From contig BFEA01000164.1 in NCBI GenBank assembly GCA_003427395.1, forward strand, positions 2,456,197 to 2,515,547: DNA of 59,351 nt. The letters are read 5' to 3'. This document shows, one piece after another, positions 23,587 through 36,852 of the stretch. Under the pieces are notes generated by a model. It did no database searches, had not been told where the DNA came from, and saw nothing but the letters and a program-made list of their open reading frames with translations. The DNA is from Chara braunii (taxonomy: Eukaryota; Streptophyta; Charophyceae; Charales; Characeae). A program made the position numbers and the translations under genes. The stretch's first letter is position 1; the number at the start of each line of letters is the position of its first letter.

Positions 23587-25119
23587 ATAAAAACCTTCTC
23601 ATGCAAATCATGCAAAACTTCAGAAATGACCTGAAGTGTCTTCAGGCCATTTAAGCGGTTTCAGACCACTTCAGAATCTTTCATACTGAAATTTCATATG
23701 ATCGATAAACGCGAGTGGCCTTTGTCCCGCTAGTTTTCTTGCTTGATTGTATGTTCGCACGCGCGCTACTCCTTCCTCACTTCTGCATTTTCTCGTCTCC
23801 CACATCTTCAACCTTATTCCAAGCTTCTACTTTAACGATCTCTCTATTTACTTCTTCTTTCATGGCGCACCTGACCAACCTCTCGTCCACGTTCATGCGG
23901 CCTCGTGGTTACTTTGGCGGGCCCAACATCAGACGTAGTGAAGATCCCCTACGCCCGAGAAAACCTTAATGAGCACATCAACCACGATCACAATGGGGAC
24001 AACCGCCACAGGGAGGCACCCAGTATGATCATGACGGATGCAGGTTAGTAGTGGAAAGACAGAGCCCAGTTGAAATAGTGACGAATCCGGGCGGGCACGT
24101 CGCGCACGATGAGCATGAGAGACTGAACACTCGTGATGTAACATGAGGATCATCCCCATGATGGAGAATGCTATGCACTACCTCGATCCTAATACTAGCG
24201 CGCGCGGTTATTACCGCTCCTCACTTAGTCGAACAATGGGCCAAGTCCACTGCTCAAATTCAAAATCTGGCGCGGCCATTTGATCAAGACTGCCTTAAAA
24301 CATACAATTAGCATCTTTTCTTGCTCATTTTCACCGGGAAATGAGCAAGACACACCATCTTTTTTCTCCCTTCTTGTTCTTCCCTCAACATCTCCGCGCA
24401 CCCCTTCTTCTCCACGAACTCCTACTCTACTAACTCCAAAATTGCACTCATTATCACGTTCGCCCTACTCTAAAACCCCGGATTCGGCTCTTAGTTTACC
24501 GAAATCCATTAGGATTTGAAGGCGCTATGTTCTTTCCGCCTAGTCACCCCCTCTTCATTTCCATCACCATTTTCGTCACCAGTTTTGAATGCATCTGGCG
24601 CGAGCCAAGTTTTGGTGCACTCTTCCCGCTTCCACTTTCACCGCCCCTTTTCTTCTTCTATGTGCCTTCCTCTCTCTTGTCTTTGTGAGAGATGGTTTAC
24701 GGGTGCATATGTTTTCAGGTCTCCTTGTAGGCAGTTCAGCCACTTCAGGTTATTACACTTTCGGATTGTGTGTGGATCTATACATGGGGTTGTCTGAAAC
24801 CGCCTTCAGGCAGTTCGGCCACTTAAGGTTGATCCATTGCAAATGGTGGGATGGGGGTACCTGAAATCCTTTGCAGAAGCTTCAGCCACTTCAGCGGTTT
24901 CAGGTCCCCACCCAAAATTCCTGAAATGACATGAAGTGGCTGAAGCTTCCGAAAGGGGTTCCAAGTACCCCCATCCAACCATTTGGATGGGGTACCTGAA
25001 ACCCATTCAGAAGTTCAGTCACTTCAGTGGTTTCAAGTCTCTTCCTGAAATTCCTGAAATGACATGAACTAGCTGGAAAAACAGACAAAAAAAATATATA
25101 AATATATATATATATATGT
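23587..25119 (+). repeat. Satellite unit 9, short form with deletion
   Basis: The conserved frame starts at 23,751 but is frameshifted near 23,955, where CCCGAGAAAACC replaces CCCGAGCAACC. About 100 bp are missing near 24,240 between the GGGCCAA block and CTGCTCAAATTC, which makes this one of the shortest units. Confidence 0.85.
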
Positions 25120-26879
25120 ATATAACTTGTCATGCAAATCACCCGAAACTTCTGAAATCACCTCAAGTGCCTTCAGGCTATTTCAGCGGTTTCAGACCAC
25201 TTCAAAATCTTTCATACTGAAATTTCAGGTGGTCGCTAAACGCGAGTGGTCTTTATCCCCCTAGTTCTCTTGCTTGATTGTATGTTCGCACGCGCACTAC
25301 TCCTTCCTCACATCTGCATTTTCTCATCTCCCACCTCTCCAACCTTGTTCCCAACTTCTACTTTAACGATCTCTCTATTTACTTCTTCTTTCATGGCGCA
25401 CCTGACCAACCTGTCGTCCACGTTCATGCGGCCTCTAAGCTACTTTGGCAGGCCAAACATGAGGCGTAGTGACGATCTCGAGCGCCTGAGCAACCTTAAT
25501 AAGCACATCAACCACGATCACAATGGGGACGACCGCCACAGGAGACAGTTAGTACGATCATGACGGATGCAGGTTAGTAGCGGAAAGTCAGACCCTTGTT
25601 GAAATAGAGACGAATGCGAGCAAGCATGTGGCGCACGATGAGCATGAGGGCCCGAACACTCATAATGAAACATGAGGATCATCCCCATGATGGGGAATGT
25701 TAGGGACTGCCTCGATCCTAATATTGGCGCGCGCGGTTATATCCGCTCCTCACTTACTCGTAAAATGGGCCAAAAGAGAATAAAATTTCCCCTAGATTTA
25801 GGAAGATTCATTGCTACTTTTTTTACTTGATGAAAAGGAAAAAAAAAATGCAGCCTGAAACATTAATAACACCAAATCCGCTACTCAAATTCAAAATCTG
25901 GCGCGACCATTTGATCAGGACTGCCTCAAAACCTACGATTAGCATCTTCTCTTGCTCATTTTCACGGAGAAATGAGCAAGATACACCATCTTTCTTCTCG
26001 CTTCTTCTTCCTCCGTCGACATCTGCTCGCACCCCTTCTTCTCCACTAACTCCTACTCCACTAATCGAACTTCAAAATTGCACTCACTATCACGTTCGCC
26101 CTGGTGTACAACCCCGGATTCGACTCTTAGTTTGCCGAAATCCATTAGGATTTGAAGGCGCTATGTTCTTTCCGCCTTGTCACCCCCTCTTTTTTTCCAT
26201 CACCATTTTCGTCACCTGTTTCGAATACATCTAGCGCGAGCCAGGTCCAGTTATACTCTCCCTGCTTCAACTTTCCCTGCCCCTTTTCTTCTTTTGTGTG
26301 CATTCCTCTCTCCTATCTTTGTGAGAGATGGTTGACGGGTGCATATATTTTCAGGTCTCCTTTAGGCAGTTCAGCCACTTTAGGTTATTACACTTTCGGA
26401 TTGTGTGTGGATCTATACATGGGGTTGTCTGAAACCGCCTTCAGGCAGTTCGGCCACTTCAGGTTGATCCATTGCAAATGGTGGGATGGGGGTACCTGAA
26501 ACCCCTTTCAGAAGCTTCAGCCACTGCAGCGGTTTCAGGTCCCCCCCTGAAATTTCTGAAATGACATGAAGTGGTAAAAGCTTCTGAAAGCGGTTTCAAA
26601 TACCCCCATCCAACCATCTGGATGGCGGTACCTGAAACCCCTTTAAGAAGCTTCAGCCACTTTAGCGGTTTCAGGTCCCCACCTGAAATTCCTGAAATGT
26701 CTTGAAGTGGTTTAAACTTCCGAAAGGGGTTGCAGGTACCTCCATCCAATTATTTGGATGGGGGTACCTGAAACCCCATTCAGAAGCATCAGCCACTTTA
26801 GTGGTTTCAGGTCCCCACCTGAAATTCCTGAAACGACATGAAGTGGGTGGAAAAACAGGCCAAAAAATAAAACAAAAAA
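25120..26879 (+). repeat. Satellite unit 10, short form with an extra palindromic module
   Basis: The frame is open from 25,282 but shifted near its end, where one base is missing in the CACAGGGAG word. The tail has one more ~110-bp inverted-repeat module than its neighbours, which explains the ~1.76 kb length. Confidence 0.85.
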
Positions 26880-28621
26880 AACATAAAACTTGTCCTGCAA
26901 ATCACACGAAACTTCTGAAACGACTTGAAGTGTCTTGAGGCCATTTCAGCGGTTTCAGACCACTTCAGAATCTTTTAATTTGTAATCTCAGGTCGTCGCT
27001 AAACGCGAGTGGTCTTTATCCCCCTAGTTCTCTTGCTCGATCGAATGTTTGCACGCGCGCTACTCCTTCCTAACATATGCGTTTTCTCGTCTCCCACATC
27101 TTCAACCTTGTTGTCAGCTTCTACTTTAACGATTTCTCTATATACTTCTTCTTTCATGGCGCACCTGACCAACCTCTCGTCCACGTGCATGTGGCCTCTT
27201 GGTTACTTTGGCTAGCCCCACATCAGGCGTAGTGACAATCCTGACCGCCCGAGCAACCTTAATAAGCACATCAATCACGATCACAATGGGGACGACCGCA
27301 ACAGGGAGACAGTGAGTACGATCATGACAGATGCGGGTTAGTAGAAAGAAGACATGGCCTAGTTGAAATAGTGACGAATGCGAGCGGGCACGTCGCGCAC
27401 GATGAGCATAAGGGACCGAACATTCATGATGTAAAATGAGGATCATCCCCACGATGGCGAATGCTATGGACTGCCTCAATCCTAATATTGGCGCGCGCGG
27501 TTATAACCGCTCCTCACTTACTCATAAAATGGGCCAAAAGAGAATGGATCTTTCCCTAGATGTGGGAAGATTCGATGCTACTTGTTTTACTTGATGAAAA
27601 GGAAAAAAAAGCGCAGCCTCTAACCTTGATAACGCTAGATCTGCTGCTCAAATTCAAAACCTGGCTAGACCATCTCATCAAGACTGCCTCAAAACCTACG
27701 ATTAGCATCTTCTCTTGCTCATTTTCACCAAGAAATGAGCAAGACACTCCATCTTCCTTCTCCCTTCTTCTTCTTCCCTCGACATCTCCTTGCACCACTT
27801 CTTCTCCACTAACTCCTACTCCACTAGTCTTACTCTAAAATTCCTTGCACTATCACGTTCGCCCTGCTGTAAAACCCCGGACTCGGCTCTTAGTTTATCG
27901 CAATCCATTAGGATTTAAAGGCGCTATGTTCTTTCCGCCTTGTCACCCCCTCTTCTTTTCCATCACCATTTTCGTCACCAGTTTCGAATGCATCTGGCGC
28001 GAGCCAAGTCCAGCTGCACTCTCCCAGCTTCCACTTTCCCTGCCCCTTTTCTTCTTCTGTGTGCCTTTCTCTCTCCTCTTTTTGTAAGAGATAATTAACC
28101 AGTGCATATATTTTCAGGTCTCCTTTAAGGCAGTTCAGCAACTTCAGGTTACTACACTGTCTGATTGTGTTTGGATCTATACATGGGGTTGTCTGAAACC
28201 GCCTTCAGGCAGTTTAGCAAATTCAGGTTGATCCATTGCAAATGGTGGGACGGGGGTACCTGAAACCCCTTTAAGAAGCTTCAGCCACTTCGTCGGTTTC
28301 AGGTCTCCACCTGAAATTCCAAAATGACATGAAGTTGTTGAATCTTCTGAAAGGGGTTTCAGGTACCATTTGGATGGGGGTACCTGAAACCCTATTCAGA
28401 AGCTTCAGCCACTTCAGCGGTTTCAGGTCCCGTCCTGAAATTCCTGAAATGACATGAAGTCGTTGAAGCTTCTCTAAGGGGTTTCGGGTACCCCCATCAA
28501 ACGATTTGGATGGGGGTACCTAAGACCCCATTTAGAACCTTCAGCCACTTTAGTGGTTTCAAGTTCACTCCTGAAATGATCTGAAGCGGCTGGAAAAACA
28601 CGCAAAAAAAAAAAAAAAAAA
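26880..28621 (+). repeat. Satellite unit 11, short form with an extra module
   Basis: The conserved frame is stopped by TAG at about 27,213 (GGCTAGCCCC where others read GGCGGGCCC). The tail carries an extra, partly degenerate module around 28,355-28,500. Confidence 0.85.
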
Positions 28622-30187
28622 AACATAAAACTTGTCCTGCAGATTACTCGAAACTTCTAAAAAAAAAAACATAAAAGTGTCTTTAGGCCATGTCAGCAGT
28701 TTCAGACCAATTCAGAATCTTTCATTATGAAATTTCAGGTGGTCGCTAAACGTGAGTGGTCTTTGTCACCCTGGTTCTCTTGCTCGATCGTATGTTCGCA
28801 CGCACGCTACTCCTTCCTCACATCTACGTTTTCTGGTCTCCCACATCTTCAACTTTGTTCCCAGCTTCTACTTTAACGATCTCTTTATTCACTTCTTCTT
28901 TCATGGCACACCTTACCAACCTCTCGTCCACGTTCTTGCGGCCTCTTGGTTACTTTGGCGGGGCCAACATCAGGCGTAGTGACGATTCCGAATGCCCGAG
29001 CAAACTTAACGAGTACATCAATCATGATCACAATGGGGACGACCGCCACAGGGAGACGGTTAGTCCGATGATGACGGATGCAGGTTAGTAGAAAAAAGAC
29101 AGAGCCCAGTTGAAATAGTGACGAATGCGAACGGGCATGTCGCGCACGATGAGCATGAGGGACCGAACATTCATGATGTAAAATTAGGATCATCCCCACG
29201 ATGGCGAATGCTATGGACTGCCTCAATCCTAATACTGGCGCGCGCGGCTATAACCGCTCCTCACTTACTCATAAAATGGACCAAAAGAGAATGGATCTTT
29301 CCCTAGATGTGGGAAGATTCGATGCTACTTGTTTTACTTGATGAAAAGGAAAAAAAAGCGCAGCCTCTAACCTTGATAACGCCAAATTCGCTGCTCAAAT
29401 TCAAAATCTAACACGGCCTTCTGATCAGGACAGCCTCAAAACCTACGATTAGCATCTTCTCTTGCTCATTTTCTCCGAGAAATAACAAAGACACACCATC
29501 TTCCTTCTCCCTTCTTCTTCCTCCCTCGACATCTCTGCGCGCCCCTTCTTCTCCATTAACTCCTACTCCACTAGTCTAACTCCAAAATTGCCCTCACTAT
29601 CATGTCGCCCTGCTGTAAAACCCCGGATTCGGCTCTTAGTTTGCGAAAATCCATTAGGATTTGAAGGCGCTCCGTTCTTTCCGCCTTGTCAACCCCTTTT
29701 CTTTTCCATCACCATTTTCTTCACCTAGTTCGAATGCATCTGATGCGAGCCAAGTCCAACTGCACTCTCCCTACTTCCACTTTCCCTTCCCCTTTTCTTC
29801 TTCTTTGTGCCTTCCTCACTCCTTTCATTGTACGATGGTTAATGGGTGCATATATTTTCACAACTCCTTTCAGGCAGTTCTACCACTTCAGGTTACTACA
29901 GTTTCGGATTGTGTGTGGATCTACACATGTGGTTGTTAAAAACCGTCTTCAGGCAGTTCAACCACTTCAGGTTGATCGATTGCGAATGGTGGGATGCGGG
30001 TACCTTGAAACCCCTTTCAGAAGCTTCAGCCATTTGAGCAGTTTCAGGTCCCTTCTTAGAATTCCTGAAATGGCATGAAGCGGTTGAAGCTTCTGAAAGG
30101 GGTTTCAGGTACCCCCAACCAACTATTTGGATAGGGGTACCTGAAACCCCTTTCAGAAGCTTCAGCCACTTTAGCAGTTTCAGATCC
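28622..30187 (+). repeat. Satellite unit 12, short form
   Basis: The A-tract is duplicated near 28,603-28,625 and 28,661-28,673. Conserved frame open from 28,792 to 29,088. The junction with unit 13 lacks the usual A-tract. Confidence 0.85.
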
Positions 30188-31961
30188 CGCAAATCACCCG
30201 AAACTTCTGAAATCACTTGAAGTCTCTTCAGGCCATTTCAGCGGTTTCAGACCACTTCAGAATCTTTCATTCTGAAATTTCAGATGGTCGCTAAACGCGA
30301 CTGGTCTTTGTCCCCCCTGGTTCTCTTGCTGGATCGTATGTTCGCACGCGCGCTACTCCTTCCTCACATCTGCGTTTTCTCGTCACCCATATATTCAACC
30401 TTGTTCCCAGCTTCTACTTTAACAATCTCTCTATTTACATCTTCTTTCATGGCGCACATGACCAACCTCTCCTCTACGTTCATGCGGCCTCTTGGTTACT
30501 TTAGCGGGCCCAACATCAGGCGTAGTGACGATCCCGAACACCCGAGCAACCTTAATGAGCACATCAATCACGATCGCAATGGGGACGACCGCCACAGGGA
30601 GACGGTCAGTACGATCATGACGGATGCAGGTTAGTAGAAAAAAGACAGAGCCCAGTTGAAATAGTGATAAATGGGAGCGGGCACGTCGCGCACGATGAGC
30701 ATAAGGGACCGAAAACTCATGATGTAACATAAGAATCATCCCCACGACGGCGAATGCTATGGACTGCCTCGATCCTAATACTGTCGCACGCTGTTATAAC
30801 CGCTCCTCATTTACTCATAAAATCGGTCAAAAAAGAATGGATCTTCCCCTAGATTCGGGAGGATTCACTGCTACTTGTTTTACTTGATGTAAAGGAAAAA
30901 AAAACGCAGCCTTTAACCTTGATAAGACCAAATTCGCTGCTCAAATTCAAAATTTGGCGCGGCCATCTGATCTGGACTGCCTAAAAACCTACGATCCGCG
31001 CGCCCCTTCTTCTCCACTAACTCCTACTCCACTAGTCTAACTCCAAAATTGCCCTCTCTAGCATGTCGCCCTGCTGTAAAACCCTATATTCGGTTCCTAC
31101 TTTGCGAAAATTCATTAGGATTTGAAGGCGCTATGTTCTTTCTGCCTTGTCACCCCCTCTTCTTTTCCATCACCATTTTCGTCACGCGTTTCGAATGCAT
31201 GTGGCGCGAGCCAAGTCCTGCTGCACTCTCCCTCCTTCCACTTTCCCAGCCCCTTTTATTCTTTTGTATGCCTTCCTCTCTCCTGTCTTTGTGAGAGATG
31301 GTTATCGGGTGCATATATTTTCAAGTCTCCTTTCAGACAGTTCAGCCACTTCATGTTACTACACTTTCGGATTGTATGTGGATCTTTACATGGGGTTCTC
31401 GGGCCACTTCAGGTTGATCCATTGCAAATGGTTGGATGGGGTTACCTGAAACCCCTTTTAGAAGCTTGAGCCACTTCAGCCGTTTCAAGTCCCCACCTGA
31501 AATTCCGGAAATGGCATGAAGTGGTTGAAGTTTCTAAAAGGGTTTTCAGGTACCTCATCCAACGATTTGGATGGGGGTACCGGAAACCCCTTTGAGAAGC
31601 AGCAGCCACTTCAGCGGTTTAAGGTCCTCACCTGAAATTCCTGAAATGTCATGATGTGGCTGAAGCTTCTGAAAGGGGTTTCAGGTACCCCCATCCAACC
31701 ATTTGGATGGGGGTATTTGAAACCCCTTTCAGAAGCTTCAGCCACTTCAGCAGTTTCAAGTCCCCACCTGAAATTTCTGAAATATTCTAAAGTGGCTAAA
31801 GCTTCTGAAAGGGGTTTCAGGTACCCCCATCCAACCATTTGGATGGTGGTACTTGAAACCCCATTGAGAAGGTTCAGCCACTTCAGTGGTTGCAGGTCCC
31901 CACCTGAAATTCCTACAATGATCTGAAGGGGCTGGAAAAACAAGCAAAAAAAAAAAAAAAA
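30188..31961 (+). repeat. Satellite unit 13, short form with extra module
   Basis: A G-to-A change creates an upstream ATG at 30,284, giving a 116-codon version of the conserved frame (to 30,634). The segment that carries the 12-bp hairpin in other units is deleted near 30,993. The tail has an additional module. Confidence 0.85.
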
Positions 31962-33587
31962 AAACTTGTCCTGCATCAGCTGAAATTTCTGAAATGACCG
32001 GAAGTGTCTTCGGACCATTTCTGTGGTTTCAGACCATTTGAGAATCTTTCATTCTGAAATTTCAGGTTGTCGCTAAACGCGAGTGATGTTTGTCCCCCTA
32101 GTTCAATTGCTCGATGGTATATTCCCACGTGGCTACTCCTTCCTCACATCTCGTCTCCCACATCTTCAACCTTGTTTCCAGCTTCTTCTTTAACGATCCC
32201 TTTATTTACTTCTTTTTTCATGGCGCACCTGACCAACCTCTCGTCCACATTCATGCGGCCTCTTGGTTACTTTGGCGGGCCCAACATCAGGCGTAGTAAC
32301 GATCCCGAACGCCCGAGCAACCTTAATGAGCACATCAATCACGATCACAATGGAGACGACTGCCACAGGGAAACGGTCAGTACGATGATGACGAATGCAG
32401 GTTAAGTCGCGCACGATAAGCATAAGGGACTGAACACTCATGATGTAACATGAGGATCATCCACACGATGGCGAATGATATGGACTACCTCGATCCTAAT
32501 ACTTGCGTGCACAGTTATGACCGCTCCTCACTTACTCATAAAATGGGCCAAGAAAGAATGGATCTTCCCGCTATATTTGGAGAGATTCATTGCTACTTGT
32601 TTTACTTGATGAAAAGGAAAAAAAAGTGCAGCCTTTAACCTTGATAACGCCATATCCGCTGCTGACCAAGAATTGACCAAGACACACCATCTTCCTTCTC
32701 TCTTCTTCTTCCTCCCTCGACGTCCTCGCGCAGCCTTTCTTTTCCACTAACTCCTACTCCACTAGTCTAACTCCAAAATTGCCCTTTCTATCACGTTCGC
32801 CCTGCTGTAAAACCCCGGATTCGACTCCTAGTTTGCCGAAATACATTAGGATTTGGAGGCGCTATGTTCTTTCCGCCTTGTCACCCCCTCTTCTTTTTCA
32901 TCACCATTTTCGTCACCTGCTTCGAATGCATCTGGCACGAGCCAAGTCCAGTTGCATTCTCCCTGCTTCCACTTTCCCTGCCCCTTTTCTTCTTCTGTGT
33001 GCCTTCCTCTCTCCTGTCTTTGTGGTGGCTGGTTAACGGGTACATATATTTTCAGGTCTCCTTTCAGGCAGTTCAGCCACTTTAGGTTACAACACTTTCT
33101 GATTGTGTGTGGATCTTTACATGGGGTTGTCGAAAACCGCCTTCAGGCAGTTCAGCCTATTCAGGTTGATCCAATACAAATAATATATGGGGGTACCTGA
33201 AACCCTTTTCAGAAGCTTCATCCACTTCAGCGGTTTCAGGTCCTCACCTGAAATTCCTGAAATGACATGAAGTGGTTGAAACTTCTGAAAAGGGGTTTCA
33301 GGTACCCCCACCCAACCATTTGGATGCGGGGTACCTGAAACCCCTTTCAGAAGCTTCTGTCACTTCAGCGGTTTCAGGTCCCCACCTGAAATCCCTGAAA
33401 TGTCATGAAGTGGCTGAAGCTTCTAAAAGGGGTTTCAGGTACCCCCATCCAACCATTTGGATGGGGGTACCTGAAACCCCATTCAGAAGGTTCAGCCACT
33501 TCAGTGGTTTCAGGTGCGCACCTGAAATTCCTGCAATGACCTAAAGGGGCTGGAAAAACAGGCAAAAAAAAAAACAAAAAAAAAACA
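31962..33587 (+). repeat. Satellite unit 14, short form
   Basis: The frame from 32,067 to 32,405 is open but missing several residues near CATCTCGTCTC. A ~50-bp deletion follows it at about 32,402, and another near 32,664 removes the left arm of the 12-bp hairpin. Confidence 0.85.
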
Positions 33588-35211
33588 TAAAACTTGTCTT
33601 GCAAATCACCCTAAATTTCAAAAATGACCTGAAGTGTTTTCGGGTCACTATAGTGGTTTCAGACCACTTCAGAATCTTTCATTCTGAAATTTCAGGTGGT
33701 CGCAAAACGCAAGTGATCTTTGTCCCCCTAGTTCTCTTGCTCGATCGTATGTTCGCACGCGCGCTACTCCTTCCTCACATCTGCGTTTTGTCGTTTCCCA
33801 CATCTTCAACCTTGTTCCCAGCTTCTACTTTAACGATCTCTCTATTTACTTCTTCTTTCATGGCGCATCTGACCAACCTCTCATCCACGTTCATGCGACC
33901 TCTTGGTTACTTTGGCGGGCCCAACATCAGGCGTAGTGACGATCCCGAAGCCCGAGCAACCCTAATGAGCACGTCAATCACGATCACAATAGGGACGACC
34001 ACCACAGGGAGACGGTCAGTTGAAATAGGGACGACCACATCAGGCGTAGTAGAAAAAAGACAGAGCCCAGTTGTAATAGTGACGAATGCGCGCGTGCACG
34101 TCGCGCACGATGAGCATCAGGGACCGAACACTCATGATGTAACATGAGGTTCATCCCCACGATGGCGAATGCTATGGACTGCCTCGATCCTAATACAAGC
34201 GCGCGCTGTTATAACCGCTCCTCACTTACTCATAAAATAGGCCAAAAGAGAATGGATCTTCCCCTAGATTTGGAAAGATTCATTGCTACTTGTTTTACTT
34301 GATGAAAAGGAAAAAAAAGCGAAAACTCTAACCTTGATAACGCCAAATCGCTGCTCAAATTCAAAATTTGGCATGGCCATCTGATCAGGACTGCCTCAAA
34401 ACCTACGATTAGCATCTTCTCTTGCTTATTTTCACCGAGAAATGAGCAAGACACACCATCTTCCTTCGCCCTTCTTCTTCCTCCCTCGACATCTCCTTGC
34501 ACCCCTTCTTCTCCATAAACTCCTACTCCAATAGTCTAACTCCAAAATTGCCCTCACTATCACGTTCACCCTGCTGTAAAACCCCAGATTCGACTCTTAG
34601 TTTGTCGAAATCCATTAGGATTGAAAGGCTGTATGTTATTTCCCCCTCGTCACCCCCTCTTCGTTTCCATCTCCATTTTCGTCACCCGATTCGAATGCAT
34701 CTGGCGTGAGCTTACTCCAGCTGCACTCTCCCTGCTTCCTCTTTCCCTGCCCGTTTTCTTTTTCTGTCTGTTTTCCCCTCTCCTTTCTTTCTGAGAGATG
34801 GTTAACGGGTGCATATATTTTCAGGTCTCCTTTCAAGCAGTTCAACCACTTTAGGTTACTACACTTTCAGATTGTGTGTGGATCTATACATGGGGTTGTC
34901 GGAAACGGCCTTCAGGCAGTACAGCCACTTCAGGTTGATCCATTGCAAATGGTGGGATAGGGGTACCTGAAACTCATTTCAGAAGCTTCAGCCACTTCAG
35001 CGGTTTTAGGTCCCCACCAAAAATTCCTTAAATAACATGAAGTAGCTGAAGCTTCTTAAAGGGGTTTCAGGTACCCCCATCCAACCATTTGGGTGGGGGT
35101 ACTTGAAACCCCATTCAGACGGTTCAGGCACTTCAGTGGTTTCAGGTCCCCACCTGAAATTCCTGCAATAACGTGAAGGGGCTGGAAAAACAGGCAAAAC
35201 AAAAAAAAAAA
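33588..35211 (+). repeat. Satellite unit 15, short form, frame broken
   Basis: One base is missing near 33,949 (CCCGAAGCCCGAG), shifting the conserved frame. A local rearrangement repeats a GGGACGACC/CATCAGGCGTAGT segment at about 34,028-34,050. Confidence 0.85.
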
Positions 35212-36852
35212 AACCATAAAACTTGTCCTGCAAATCACCCGAAACTTCTGAAATGACCTGAAGTGTATTCAGGCCATTTCAGTGGTTTCAGACCACTTCA
35301 GAATCTTTCATTCTGAAATTTCAAGTGGTCACTAAACGCGAGTGGTCTTTGTCCCCCTAGTTCTCTTACTCGATCGTATGTTCGCACGCGCGCTACTCTT
35401 TTCTCACATCTGTGACATCTGTGTTTTCTCGTCTCCCACATCTTCAACCTTGTTGCCAACTTCTACTTCAACGATCTCTCTATTTACTTCTTCTTTCTAG
35501 CGCACCTGACCAACCTCTCGTCCATGTTTATGCGGCCTCTTGGTTATTTTGGCAGGCCCAACATCAGGCGTAGTGACGATCCCGAACGCCCGAGCAACCT
35601 TAATGAGCATGTCAATCACGATCACAATGGGGACGACCGCCACAGGGAGACGGTCAATACGATCATGACGGATGAAGGTTAGTAGAAAGAAGACAGAGCC
35701 CAATTGAAATAGTGACGAATGCGAGCGGGCACGTCGCGCACGATGAGCATGAGGGACCGAACACTCATGATGAAAAATGAGGATCATCCCCACGATGGCG
35801 AATGCTATGGACTGCCACAGGAAGACGGTTCATATTGGCGTGCGCGGTTATAACCGCTCCTCACTTACTCATAAAATGGGCCAGAAGAGAATGAATATTC
35901 CCCTATCTTTGAGAAGATTCATTGCTACTTGTTTTACTTGGTGAAAAGGAAAAAAAAGTGCAGCCTCTAACCTTGATAATACCAAATCCGCTGCTCAAAT
36001 TCAAAATCTGGCGCGACCATCTGATCAGGACTGCCACATAACCTACGATTAGCACTTTCTCTTCCTTATTTTCACCGAGAAATTAGCAAGACACATCATC
36101 TTCCTTCGCCCTTCGTCTTCCTCCCTCGACATCTCCGCGCACCCCTTCTTCTCCACTAATTCCTACTCCACTAGTCTAACTCCAAAATTGCCCTCACTAT
36201 CACTTTCGCCCTGATGTAAAACCAAAGATTCGACTCTTAGTTTGTCGAAATGCATTAGGATTTTAAGGCTCTATTTCTTTCCGCCTTGTCACCCCCTCTT
36301 TGTTTCCATCACCATATTCGTCACCTGATTCGAATGCATCTGGCGCGAGCCAAGTCCAGCTGCATTCTCCCTGCTTCGACTTTCTCTGCTTCTTTTCTTT
36401 TTCTGTGTGTCTTCCTCTCTCATGTCTTTGTGAGAGATGGTTAACGGGTGCATATATTTTCAGGTCTCCTTTCAGGCAGTTCAGCCACTTTAGGTTACTA
36501 CACTTTCGGATTGTGTGTGGATCTATGCATCGGGTTGTCGGAAACCGCCTTCAAGCAGTTCAACCACTTCAGGTTGATGTACTGCAAATGGTGGGATGGG
36601 GGTCACTGAAACCCCTTTCAGAAGCTTCAGCCACTTCAGCGGTTTCATGTCCCCACCTGAAATTCCTGAAATGTCCTGAAGTGGCTGAAGCTTCTGAAAG
36701 GGGTTTCAGGTACCCCCATCGAAAAATTTGGATGGGGGTACATGAAACCCCATTCAGAAGGTTCAGGCACTTCAGTGGTTTCAAATCCCCACCTGAAATT
36801 CCTGCAATAATCTGAAGGGGCTGGAAAAACAGGCAAAAAAAAAAAAAAAAAA
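35212..36852 (+). repeat. Satellite unit 16, short form, start lost
   Basis: The internal ATG of the MAHL-type frame is replaced by TAG (TTTCTAGCGCACC near 35,497). A CATCTGTG word is duplicated near 35,407. The GCGGTTATAACCGC palindrome is intact near 35,846. Confidence 0.85.
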